Positions 1 through 5,814 of a DNA stretch of 11,814 nt are shown one piece after another. Each line of letters starts with the position of its first letter. The stretch's first letter is position 1. Location: the NCBI GenBank assembly GCA_020849155.1, contig JADLGU010000016.1, positions 1 through 11,814 on the forward strand, in the 5' to 3' direction. A program made the translations under genes and the position numbers. The notes under the pieces were generated by a model that was not told the DNA's origin, did not search any database, and saw nothing but the letters and a program-made list of their open reading frames with translations. The stretch comes from Rhodocyclaceae bacterium. GTDB taxonomy: Bacteria; Pseudomonadota; Gammaproteobacteria; Burkholderiales; Rhodocyclaceae.

Positions 1-334
1 GCGAATATTTCTTGCCCTCGACCTCGACCCAGGCATCGCCATTGTCGCCCTTGACGATGTGGAAGGGGACGAGCCCCTTGTCCTTTTCGACCATGGGATC
101 GTCGAAACGCCGGCCGATCAGGCGCTTCACCGCGAACAGCGTGTTCTTGGCGTTGGTCACCGCCTGGCGCTTGGCCGAGGCGCCGCACAGCACCTCGCCG
201 TCGTCAGCGTAGGCGACGACGGACGGCGTGGTGCGGGCGCCTTCGGAGTTCTCGCTGACTTTGGGCTTGCCGCCCTCCATGACTGCGACGCAGGAGTTGG
301 TGGTGCCGAGGTCGATGCCGATGATCTTGCCCAT
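1..334 (-). CDS. dnaK: DnaK (Hsp70 chaperone), N-terminal 111 residues, cut by the window edge
   Basis: This is the start of the ATP-dependent Hsp70 chaperone, which binds unfolded polypeptides in the cytoplasm with the help of DnaJ and GrpE. The first residues read MGKIIGIDLGTTNSCVAVME, the phosphate-1 signature of the Hsp70 nucleotide-binding domain. It is followed by the typical stretch with RTTPSVVAY and the conserved segment around FAVKRLIGR. The reading is open through base 1, so only the first sixth or so of the usual 640-residue protein is present. The ATG is preceded by AAGGAA at a good ribosome-binding distance. It lies 58 bases downstream of grpE on the same strand. It has its own sigma-32 promoter in that gap, so it can be read both from grpE and independently. 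Identity is secure; nothing can be said about the substrate-binding domain. Confidence 0.98.
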   Translation of the reverse strand, partial: MGKIIGIDLGTTNSCVAVMEGGKPKVSENSEGARTTPSVVAYADDGEVLCGASAKRQAVTNAKNTLFAVKRLIGRRFDDPMVEKDKGLVPFHIVKGDNGDAWVEVEGKKYS

Positions 335-369
335 GATGATTCCTTGAATGTAGGTTAAGCCTGTGTCGG

Positions 370-397
370 ATATGGGGTTTTGAGGCGTTTTTTCAAG
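370..397 (-). promoter_or_regulatory. Sigma-32 heat-shock promoter of dnaK
   Basis: On the minus strand the sequence reads CTTGAAA, 13 bases, then CCCCATAT. This matches every fixed position of the enterobacterial sigma-32 consensus (CTTGAAA, 11-16 bases, CCCCATnT). The -35 element contains the TGA stop codon of grpE (393-395). The expected transcript start is near 363, which leaves a leader of about 29 bases carrying the AAGGAA ribosome-binding site. Promoter activity is inferred from sequence only. Confidence 0.88.
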
Positions 398-403
398 CGC
401 CTC
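382..403 (-). other. Inverted repeat at the grpE-dnaK junction, overlapping the promoter
   Basis: GAGGCG (403-398) and CGCCTC (387-382) form a perfect 6-base inverted repeat with a 10-base A-rich loop that contains the grpE stop codon. No T-tract follows on the minus strand, so it is not a standard terminator. In RNA read through from grpE it could form a small hairpin that slows or marks the transcript just before dnaK. It could also be a coincidence of the promoter sequence. Confidence 0.4.
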
Positions 404-938
404 GGGCCTTCGAGACGATCACCAGCGCCGGCCGGATGACCCGCTCGTGCAGCGCATAGCCCTTTTGCAGCACCTGCAGCACTCGGTTGGGCTCGCCGTC
501 CTCCTCGATGGCGCTGATGGCCTGGTGGCGGTGCGGGTCGAATTTCTCGCCGGCCGGATTGATTTCGGCCAGGCCGGATTTCTCGAAGGCGGCGACCAGC
601 TGCTTCAGGGTCAGCTCGACGCCGCTGCGCAGGTTGTCGACCGTGGCGTTCTCGGTGGCCAGCGCCGCTTCCAGGCTGTCCTTTACCGGCAGCATCTCGG
701 CGGCGAACTTGTCGACGGCGTATTTGTGCGCCTTGGCGATGTCTTCCTGGGCGCGGCGGCGCAGGTTGTCGGTCTCGGCCTTGGCCCGCAGCCAGGCGTC
801 GTGGTGTTCCTCGGCCTTCAGCTCGGCCTGGCGCAGCAGCGCTTCCAGGCTGGGCAGGCTTTCAGGGGCATCGGCCTGGGGCTGGCCGGTGCCCGTTTCG
901 GGCTGGGGTGCTTCCGGAACGGCGGTGGTGTCCTGCAT
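393..938 (-). CDS. grpE: GrpE, nucleotide-exchange factor for DnaK
   Basis: GrpE is a dimeric cofactor that opens the DnaK nucleotide-binding domain and releases ADP, and it acts as a heat sensor through its long helices. The 181-residue protein has the expected layout. It starts with an acidic, disordered N-terminus of about 30 residues. A long charged helix follows (LRAKAETDNLRRRAQEDI, about residues 50-70), then the C-terminal beta domain with FDPHRHQAISAIEEDGEPNRVLQVLQKGY and the closing RPALVIVSKA. I chose the ATG at 938 (MQDTTAVPE). A longer in-frame reading to 995 would begin inside the -35 box of the gene's own promoter and would add 19 residues unlike GrpE. It lies upstream of dnaK and is divergent from a protein kinase gene. 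Confidence 0.97.
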   Translation of the reverse strand: MQDTTAVPEAPQPETGTGQPQADAPESLPSLEALLRQAELKAEEHHDAWLRAKAETDNLRRRAQEDIAKAHKYAVDKFAAEMLPVKDSLEAALATENATVDNLRSGVELTLKQLVAAFEKSGLAEINPAGEKFDPHRHQAISAIEEDGEPNRVLQVLQKGYALHERVIRPALVIVSKARGA

Positions 939-967
939 CTCTTTGATCTCCCTGCAAATACCGATAC

Positions 968-996
968 ATAATGGGGGCGACAACAGCCATTTCAAG
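968..996 (-). promoter_or_regulatory. Sigma-32 heat-shock promoter of grpE
   Basis: The minus strand reads CTTGAAA (996-990), a 13-base spacer, then CCCCATTAT (976-968). The -35 box is perfect and the -10 box misses one fixed position of CCCCATnT. Spacing is the same as in the dnaK promoter. The expected start near 962 gives a leader of about 24 bases with GGGAG as the likely ribosome-binding site. The element sits in the 107-base gap shared with the divergent kinase gene. Confidence 0.82.
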
Positions 997-1045
997 AGGC
1001 TCTGCGTCCTGTTAGCATGGCTACCGGGAGAAAACCCTCGCAGAC

Positions 1046-2431
1046 ATGGACAGCATCGGCAAATACCGCGTGGTTCGCGAACTGGGCAAGGGTGCCACGG
1101 CGACGGTCTATCTCGCCGAGGACCCCGATCGTGCGGAGCCGGTGGCGATCAAGCTGGTTCGCTTCAAGGGCGGAGCCGACGAGGCGCAGTGGACCCGCCG
1201 TCTGAAGAAGCTGTTCGCCACGGAAGGGGCGATGGCGAAGAAGCTCGACCACCCCAACATCATCCGCATCCACGACACGGTGCTCGAGGAGGAGCAGGCC
1301 TACATCGTCATGGAGTACGTCACCGGCCGGGAACTGTCGAGCTTCTGTACCTTCGAGAAGCTGCTGCCGCTGCACCGGGTGGTCGGCATCGTCTTCAAGT
1401 GCTGCCTGGCGCTCGACTACGCCTTCAAGCAGGGCGTCATCCACCGCGACATCAAGCCGGCCAACATCGTGGTGGACGACGAGGACAACGTCAAGATCAT
1501 GGATTTCGGCCTGGCGCTGAACACCGCCAAGAAGAGCGAGTCCGACTCGACCTTCATCATGGGCGTCGGCTCGCCGGCCTACATGTCGCCGGAGCAGATC
1601 AAGGGCTATCCGCTCAACCAGAAGACCGACCTCTACTCGCTAGGCGTGGTGCTGTTCCATCTGCTCACCGGGCGCCTGCCGTTCCGCGCTGCCAACACCG
1701 CCCAGCTGGTCTACAAGATCGTGAACGCCGACCCGCCGATGCCCAGCCAGATCAATCCCAACGTGCCGGTGGCCATGGACAACATCATCCGCCGGGCGCT
1801 GGAGAAGGATCTCTATTCACGCTACCGCAACGGCGCCGAGATGGCCCAGGACCTGTCCTCCGTGCGCTATCAGATCGTGGACGACAACTGGGTGGCGCTC
1901 GACACCTCGCGGCTGGAACTCCTCAAGCGGCTGGAGTTCTTCCAGGGTTTCGAGGAGGTGGAACTGTGGGAGGTGCTGCGCATCAGCACCTGGCGCCAGA
2001 TCGCGCCGGATACCCTGCTGATGCGCGAGGGGGCCGAGGAGGCCGGCTTCGGCATCCTGATCGAGGGAGAGGTCGAGGTCTCGGTCGATGATCGGGCCAT
2101 CTGCCGCCTTGGCGTCGGCGAGGTGGTGGGCGAGATGGCCTATCTCAACCAGGACGCGCCGCGCCGCTGCGCCTCGGTGGTGACGCTGACCCCGGTGACC
2201 TATCTGGACATCAACAACGCCGCCCTGGCCCTGGCCACCGAGGAGTGCTTCCAGCGCTTCCAGAAAAAGCTGGTCGCCACCGCCATCCGGCGTCTGGCGG
2301 CGGCCGATCACAGCCTGGCCAGCCACGGCGAGGCGGCTCACAAGCCGGTTTCTGAAGATACCCTTGAAATCGAGCTGGAACTGGAGCCGCTCGACGAGCC
2401 GCCGCCCGCCGGGGAAGCCGGCAAATCCTGA
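1046..2431 (+). CDS. Ser/Thr protein kinase fused to a cyclic-nucleotide-binding domain
   Basis: This is a 461-residue soluble Hanks-type kinase. The kinase domain (about residues 7-270) has the glycine loop GKGATATV (14-21, third Gly replaced by Ala), the ATP-binding Lys36, Glu60, HRD at 133-135, Asn140, DFG at 153-155, SPEQ at 181-184 and Asp195 of DLYSLG. All catalytic residues are present, so it should be active. It is an RD kinase with Ser/Thr residues in the activation segment (164-169). Residues about 290-400 form a cyclic-nucleotide-binding domain (FGILIEGEVEV, then GE at 362-363 and PRR at 372-374), which matches the phosphate-binding cassette. The tail is acidic and proline-rich. 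I see no membrane segment or PASTA repeat. It diverges from grpE, which suggests a stress link but does not prove one. The substrate and the nucleotide (cAMP or cGMP) are unknown. No strong ribosome-binding site precedes the ATG. Confidence 0.93.
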   Translation: MDSIGKYRVVRELGKGATATVYLAEDPDRAEPVAIKLVRFKGGADEAQWTRRLKKLFATEGAMAKKLDHPNIIRIHDTVLEEEQAYIVMEYVTGRELSSFCTFEKLLPLHRVVGIVFKCCLALDYAFKQGVIHRDIKPANIVVDDEDNVKIMDFGLALNTAKKSESDSTFIMGVGSPAYMSPEQIKGYPLNQKTDLYSLGVVLFHLLTGRLPFRAANTAQLVYKIVNADPPMPSQINPNVPVAMDNIIRRALEKDLYSRYRNGAEMAQDLSSVRYQIVDDNWVALDTSRLELLKRLEFFQGFEEVELWEVLRISTWRQIAPDTLLMREGAEEAGFGILIEGEVEVSVDDRAICRLGVGEVVGEMAYLNQDAPRRCASVVTLTPVTYLDINNAALALATEECFQRFQKKLVATAIRRLAAADHSLASHGEAAHKPVSEDTLEIELELEPLDEPPPAGEAGKS

Positions 2432-2691
2432 AGCGGGCCGGCGCGCTATTGTCCGGCGCAAAAGTCGGTCTCCGTGATACGGTAATCGCCTGCATTCACG
2501 GCGAGGATCTCGGCCTGGGGGAGTGGTGAGACGCGCCTGGCGCGGCGAAAGAAGCTGGCCCGGGAACGAAGCTTTCGCAGAAAGTAAATGTTCGCGGCGC
2601 GATTCGTGCGTCAGGGCGTCTCGGAGATCTCTAACGGCAGATGCCGGCAAAACTTGAGCCTTTTCACCCGCTGACGACGGGCGGCGGGAAC
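2432..2691. other. 260-base convergent gap with no convincing gene
   Basis: The kinase (plus) and trxC (minus) converge here. I see no reading frame with coding character and no tRNA-like fold. Structures present are a 13-base palindrome, CGCGCC-T-GGCGCG (2532-2544), and a 7-pair inverted repeat, GCGAAAG (2545-2551) with CTTTCGC (2572-2578), around a 20-base loop. Neither is followed by a T-run. They may end transcription in a factor-dependent way or mean nothing. Confidence 0.5.
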
Positions 2692-3126
2692 TCAGGCCTG
2701 GGCGGTGATCCAGCGCACCAGGTTGCCGGTGTCCATGGCGCCCGATTGCCGGGCGATCTCCCGGCCATCGCGAAAGATCACTAGCGTCGGGATGCTGCGA
2801 ATGCCGAAGCGGCTGGCGATCTCCTGAGCCTCCTCGGTATTGAGCTTGGCCAGCCGGTAGCGGGGTTCGAGCTGATGGGCGGCTTGGGAATAGGCCGGGG
2901 CCATCATCCGGCAGGGACCGCACCAGGGCGCCCAGAAGTCCACCACCACCGGGATGTCGCTGCGACCGACCTGGGCCTCGAAGGCGCCGGCATCGAGTTC
3001 GACGGGGTGGCCGGTAAACAGGCGCTGCTTGCACTTGCCGCAGGTCGGGCCGTCGGCCAGGCGGGTCTCGGCCACCCGGTTGGGGGCGGCGCAACTGGGG
3101 CAGACAACGATGCGGGTCGATTCCAT
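2692..3126 (-). CDS. trxC: Thioredoxin 2 (zinc-containing thioredoxin)
   Basis: TrxC is a cytoplasmic disulfide reductase, reduced by thioredoxin reductase, that repairs oxidised proteins. The 144-residue protein has the Trx2 layout. An N-terminal zinc ribbon holds Cys9/Cys12 and Cys29/Cys32 (CPSC and CGKC). The thioredoxin fold follows, with the active site WCGPC (Cys69 and Cys72) and the cis-proline motif SIPT (Pro113). E. coli TrxC is similar in size (139 residues). I chose the ATG at 3126 because GGAG lies just upstream and the protein then begins directly before the zinc ribbon. A longer in-frame reading to 3264 adds 46 residues unlike the family. In E. coli trxC responds to oxidative stress through OxyR. 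Here the upstream region carries a sigma-32-like element instead, so heat control is possible. Confidence 0.95.
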   Translation of the reverse strand: MESTRIVVCPSCAAPNRVAETRLADGPTCGKCKQRLFTGHPVELDAGAFEAQVGRSDIPVVVDFWAPWCGPCRMMAPAYSQAAHQLEPRYRLAKLNTEEAQEIASRFGIRSIPTLVIFRDGREIARQSGAMDTGNLVRWITAQA

Positions 3127-3149
3127 GGCATCTCCAGACGGTTTCCCCA

Positions 3150-3178
3150 AGTATTGGGCGGTGCGGGTGGAATTCAAG
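3150..3178 (-). promoter_or_regulatory. Candidate trxC promoter, sigma-32-like or weak sigma-70
   Basis: The minus strand reads CTTGAAT (3178-3172), 13 bases, then CCCAATAC (3158-3151). That is 6 of 7 fixed -35 positions and 5 of 7 fixed -10 positions of the sigma-32 consensus, with the same spacer length as grpE and dnaK. The same bases can be read as a weak sigma-70 promoter: TTGAAT, 16 bases, AATACT. Either gives a short leader that ends at the trxC GGAG. The match is imperfect, so this is tentative. Confidence 0.4.
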
Positions 3179-3234
3179 CGGCTAAAGAAATATCCGTGCC
3201 GGCCGAAAACCCTGCTGAATACCCATTGCCTCCC

Positions 3235-3247
3235 GGAGACCAAGGTG
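3235..3247 (+). promoter_or_regulatory. Ribosome-binding site that sets the GTG start of the AP2 gene
   Basis: GGAG at 3235-3238 is followed by six bases and GTG at 3245. This is the only good Shine-Dalgarno plus start-codon pair in the 5' part of this frame. It places the protein start just before the first AP2 module. Confidence 0.65.
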
Positions 3248-3745
3248 AAGAACAAGATACCCATCTACGGGGTGACCCGTGTCGATAACGAAGCCAGTCG
3301 CACCCATGGCTGGCTGGTGACCATCCAGCGCCGTGGCGTCATTTTCCGCAGGCAGTTCAGCGACGGCGTGCTCGGCGGCAAGGCCAAGGCCCTGAGCGCC
3401 GCCAAGGCCTACCGCGACCAGGTGGTCGCCAGGCACCCGCCGCTGTCCAAGCGGGAACATGCCGAGATCCGGAAAAAAAACAACAAATCCGGGGTGGTCG
3501 GGGTTTGCCGCTACTGCGCTTCGGAAACCAGCCAGAAGCCGGCCCAGGAGAAACGCTGGTTCTGGGTGGCCTCCTGGGTGCTGCCCGACGGCCGCGCCAA
3601 GCGCGTCAAGTTCTCGGTGAACAAGTACGGGGAGGAGGGCGCTTTCAAGCTGGCCGTCAAGGCGCGGCGCGGCGCGATCCGCCAGATGGACGGGAATTTC
3701 GACCCCGGGGCGACCCGGCGCAGGCAGCGCAAGTCGCGCGCCTGA
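3245..3745 (+). CDS. Small basic protein with two AP2-like DNA-binding modules
   Basis: The 166-residue product has two modules that look like the AP2/ERF fold. The first (about 8-66) contains YGVTRV, GWLVTIQRRG, the beta-strand pair ending in FSDG, and a following helix with KALSAAKAYRD. The second (about 82-145) contains SGVVGV, WVASWVLPDGRAKRVKFSV and a helix with GAFKLAVKARR. The linker and C-terminus are very basic (KREHAEIRKKNNK and ATRRRQRKSRA), as expected for a nucleic-acid binder. I chose the GTG start because GGAG (3235-3238) lies six bases upstream. The open frame continues upstream without a stop to an ATG at 3125, but that ATG lacks a ribosome-binding site and overlaps the trxC start. 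No nuclease or integrase domain is attached. Its target is unknown, and it is likely a DNA-binding regulator or accessory protein. Confidence 0.8.
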   Translation: MKNKIPIYGVTRVDNEASRTHGWLVTIQRRGVIFRRQFSDGVLGGKAKALSAAKAYRDQVVARHPPLSKREHAEIRKKNNKSGVVGVCRYCASETSQKPAQEKRWFWVASWVLPDGRAKRVKFSVNKYGEEGAFKLAVKARRGAIRQMDGNFDPGATRRRQRKSRA

Positions 3746-3751
3746 GGGAAA

Positions 3752-4726
3752 TCAGCCCAACCTGTCCCGCACCAGGCGGGCGAGCGCCTCGATCCACTCG
3801 TGGCGTTCGTTGAGGCAGGGGATGTAGCGAAATTCCTGTCCGCCGGCGGCGAGAAAGGCTGCCTTGCATTCGATGGCGATCTCCTCCAGCGTTTCCAGGC
3901 AATCCGAGACGAAGCCCGGGCAGACCACATCCACCCGCCGGACGCCTGCCCGCGCCAGCGATTCGAGGCTGGCCTGGGTGTAGGGCTGCAGCCATTCGGC
4001 CGGCCCGAAGCGCGACTGGAAGGTGATCGCGAAATCCGCTTCGGCCAGGCCGAGCGCACCCGCCAGCCGCTGCCCGCTCTCCAGGCACTGCCCGTAATAG
4101 GGATCGCCGCGCGCGATGCTGACTTTCGGCAGGCCATGGAAGCTCATCACCAGCTTTTCGGGCCGGCCGTAATCCATCCAGTGGGCATTGATGCCGGCGG
4201 CCAGGGCGGCAATGTAGCGGGGGTCGTCGTGGAAGCTGGGCACCGACTCGATCTGCGCCGCCCGGGGGTAGCGCCGGGTCCACGCCGACACGGCATCCAT
4301 GGCGCTGGCCGTGGTGCTCAGCGAGTACTGGGGATAAAGCGGCACCACCAGGATGCGGCCGCAGCCGCGGGCCTTCAGCCGCTCCAGAGCGGCCGCCACC
4401 GAAGGCTCGCCGTAGCGCATGGCCCACTCGATGACGATGTCGCCCTGTCCGGCCTGGCCCAGGTAGCCGCGCAGCAGCTTGGCCTGCCGCTCGGTATGCA
4501 CCTTGAGCGGCGAGCCTTCCGGCGTCCAGATCCTGGCGTATTTCTCGGCGGATTTTCCCGGCCGGAGGTTGAGGATGATGCCGTTGAGCACCAGCCACCA
4601 GAGCGGGCGCGGCAATTCCACCACGCGCGGGTCCCAGAGGAACTGCTTCAGATACTTGCGCAGGGCCGGCGCCGTCGGTGCTTCGGGCGTGCCCAGGTTG
4701 ATGAGCAGGACCGCGTGCTGGCTCAT
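3752..4726 (-). CDS. hemH: Ferrochelatase
   Basis: HemH inserts Fe2+ into protoporphyrin IX, the last step of protoheme synthesis. The 324-residue protein covers the family end to end. The N-terminus reads VLLINLGTPEAP (6-17). It is followed by PLYPQYSLSTTAS (129-141), the catalytic-site motif SFHGLP with His197, FQSRFG (236-241), and PGFVSDCLETLEE (270-282) with the conserved acidic pair member Glu278. The ATG at 4726 is chosen because it gives the canonical N-terminus and its first bases overlap the hrcA stop (ATGA). That indicates a two-gene hrcA-hemH operon with coupled translation. Its stop lies six bases from the stop of the convergent AP2 gene, which leaves no room for a separate terminator. 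Confidence 0.97.
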   Translation of the reverse strand: MSQHAVLLINLGTPEAPTAPALRKYLKQFLWDPRVVELPRPLWWLVLNGIILNLRPGKSAEKYARIWTPEGSPLKVHTERQAKLLRGYLGQAGQGDIVIEWAMRYGEPSVAAALERLKARGCGRILVVPLYPQYSLSTTASAMDAVSAWTRRYPRAAQIESVPSFHDDPRYIAALAAGINAHWMDYGRPEKLVMSFHGLPKVSIARGDPYYGQCLESGQRLAGALGLAEADFAITFQSRFGPAEWLQPYTQASLESLARAGVRRVDVVCPGFVSDCLETLEEIAIECKAAFLAAGGQEFRYIPCLNERHEWIEALARLVRDRLG

Positions 4727-5742
4727 GGCGCCGAGAGGGCGCTGGAGAGCAGCTTGGCGGTGATGTCGACGATGGGGATGACCCGGTCGTAGGCCATCCG
4801 GGTCGGCCCGATGACGCCGACCGAGCCGACCACACGGCCATTGACCTCGTAGGGCGCGGTGATGACGCTGCACTCGTCGAGCGGCGCCAATCCCGATTCG
4901 CCGCCGATGAACACCTGGACGCCCTCGGCGCGCCTGGAGAGGTCAAGCAGCTGGACCAGGCTGGTGCGCTGCTCGAAGAGGGCGAACAGCTCTCGCAGGC
5001 GGCTCATGTTCGAGGAGATGTCCGCCACGTCGAGCAGGTTCTTCTCCCCCGAGATGACGTACTGGTCTGCGGTCTCGGAGACGGCCTCGTCGCCGGCCTG
5101 CAGCGCGGCGGTCATCAGCTCGGTCATGTCGGCGCGCAGCTGGCGCAGCTCTTCGTGCACCCGGCTGCGGATCTCGCCGACGTCCAGGCCGGCGAAATGC
5201 TGGTTGAGGTAATTGGCGGCGCTGACCAGTTCCGCCGGCGAATAGGCGCGCTGGGTGAACAGGATGCGGTTCTGAACGTCGCCCTGGGCCGTGACGATAA
5301 TGAGCAGGATGCGCTTCTCGGACAGCCCGAGGAACTCGATCTGGCGGATCTTGGGCGTTACCCGCCTGGGCGCCACCACCACCCCGGCAAAGCGCGTCAG
5401 TTCGGAGAGCAGTTGCGAAGCCGAACTGATCAGGCGCTGAGGGTGGCTGGGCTGCAGATGCTCCTCCAGCTCGTGGATCTGGGCCTCGGCCAGCGGCCGC
5501 ACGGTGAGCAGGCTGTCGACGAAGAAGCGGTAGCCACGCGGTGTCGGCACTCGCCCGGCAGAGGTGTGCGGGCTGGCGATGAAACCCAGCTCCTCCAGGT
5601 CGGACATGACGTTGCGCACCGTCGCCGGCGAGAGCTCCAGGCCGGAATACTTCGACAGGGCGCGCGAACCCACCGGCTGGCCTTCGGCCACGTAGCGTTC
5701 GATCAGGGTCTTGAGGAGGATCTGGGAGCGTTGGTCTAGCAT
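4723..5742 (-). CDS. hrcA: HrcA, heat-inducible transcription repressor
   Basis: HrcA is a dimeric repressor that binds CIRCE operators, typically upstream of groESL, and depends on GroEL for activity. The 339-residue protein begins MLDQRSQILLKTLIERYVAE. It continues into the winged-helix N-terminus (PVGSRALSKYSGLELSPATV, then NVMSDLEELGF and TSAGRVPT-GYRFFVD). The middle GAF-like and inserted domains and the C-terminus with ITAPYEVNGRVVGSVGVIGP and MAYDRVIPIVD are complete. A second ATG nine bases upstream (5751, MGPMLDQ) is in frame and equally possible. Neither has a clear Shine-Dalgarno. A far longer open frame upstream runs antisense through nadK and is not coding. It forms an operon with hemH. 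I found no CIRCE copy in this window, so its target is probably elsewhere, perhaps groESL. Confidence 0.95.
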   Translation of the reverse strand: MLDQRSQILLKTLIERYVAEGQPVGSRALSKYSGLELSPATVRNVMSDLEELGFIASPHTSAGRVPTPRGYRFFVDSLLTVRPLAEAQIHELEEHLQPSHPQRLISSASQLLSELTRFAGVVVAPRRVTPKIRQIEFLGLSEKRILLIIVTAQGDVQNRILFTQRAYSPAELVSAANYLNQHFAGLDVGEIRSRVHEELRQLRADMTELMTAALQAGDEAVSETADQYVISGEKNLLDVADISSNMSRLRELFALFEQRTSLVQLLDLSRRAEGVQVFIGGESGLAPLDECSVITAPYEVNGRVVGSVGVIGPTRMAYDRVIPIVDITAKLLSSALSAP

Positions 5743-5749
5743 CGGGCCC

Positions 5750-5787
5750 ATTGTACAAAAATGGCGTCGCCTTGCCGCAATCGCAAG
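5750..5787 (-). promoter_or_regulatory. Candidate hrcA promoter elements (two readings)
   Basis: Reading 1 is a sigma-70 type -10, TACAAT (5755-5750), one mismatch from TATAAT. It predicts a start at about 5743, right at the ATG of 5742, that is, a leaderless message. Reading 2 is sigma-32-like: CTTGCGA (5787-5781), 14 bases, CGCCATTT (5766-5759). It matches 5 of 7 and 6 of 7 fixed positions and starts near 5752. Both agree with the absence of a ribosome-binding site. The sequence cannot choose between them. Confidence 0.4.
5771..5787. repeat. Inverted repeat in the hrcA-nadK spacer
   Basis: CTTGC (5771-5775) and GCAAG (5783-5787) are perfect 5-base arms around a 7-base centre, lying between the two divergent genes. 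This is the shape of a small operator, but I do not recognise the motif and it is short enough to occur by chance. Confidence 0.3.
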
Positions 5788-5801
5788 AGGGGGATTTGTG
5801 G

Positions 5802-5807
5802 TTAAAT
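5802..5807 (+). promoter_or_regulatory. Candidate -10 box for nadK
   Basis: TTAAAT ends seven bases before the expected start at 5814, next to the nadK ATG at 5815. The hexamer matches TATAAT at four positions and no good -35 is visible. If real, the nadK message has essentially no leader, which fits the lack of a ribosome-binding site at normal distance. The nearest purine run, GAGGGGG, is about 21 bases upstream. Confidence 0.3.
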
Positions 5808-5814
5808 TCCCGTC

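Noticed and set aside
335..1045. CIRCE operator upstream of grpE or dnaK
   Set aside because: No TTAGCACTC-N9-GAGTGCTAA or near match; TTAGCATGG at 1012-1020 has no inverted partner.
487..2091. A long plus-strand open frame running antisense to grpE and then through the kinase gene
   Set aside because: It is out of frame with the kinase, whose catalytic motifs are all in another frame. Its Arg/Ala/Gly-rich translation is typical of a shadow frame in high-GC DNA.
2432..2691. Small gene or small RNA in the kinase-trxC gap
   Set aside because: The only short open frame on the plus strand (about 33 codons ending near 2530) has no start with a ribosome-binding site and weak GC bias at third positions. 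No promoter plus terminator pair is visible for an RNA gene.
1817..3094. A 425-residue minus-strand open frame across the end of the kinase, the gap and part of trxC
   Set aside because: Its translation is Arg/Pro/Gly-rich without recognisable domains, and it conflicts with the true kinase and trxC frames.
3245..3745. AP2 protein as part of a homing endonuclease or integrase
   Set aside because: No HNH, GIY-YIG or recombinase motif is present in it or its neighbours, and there are no flanking repeats.
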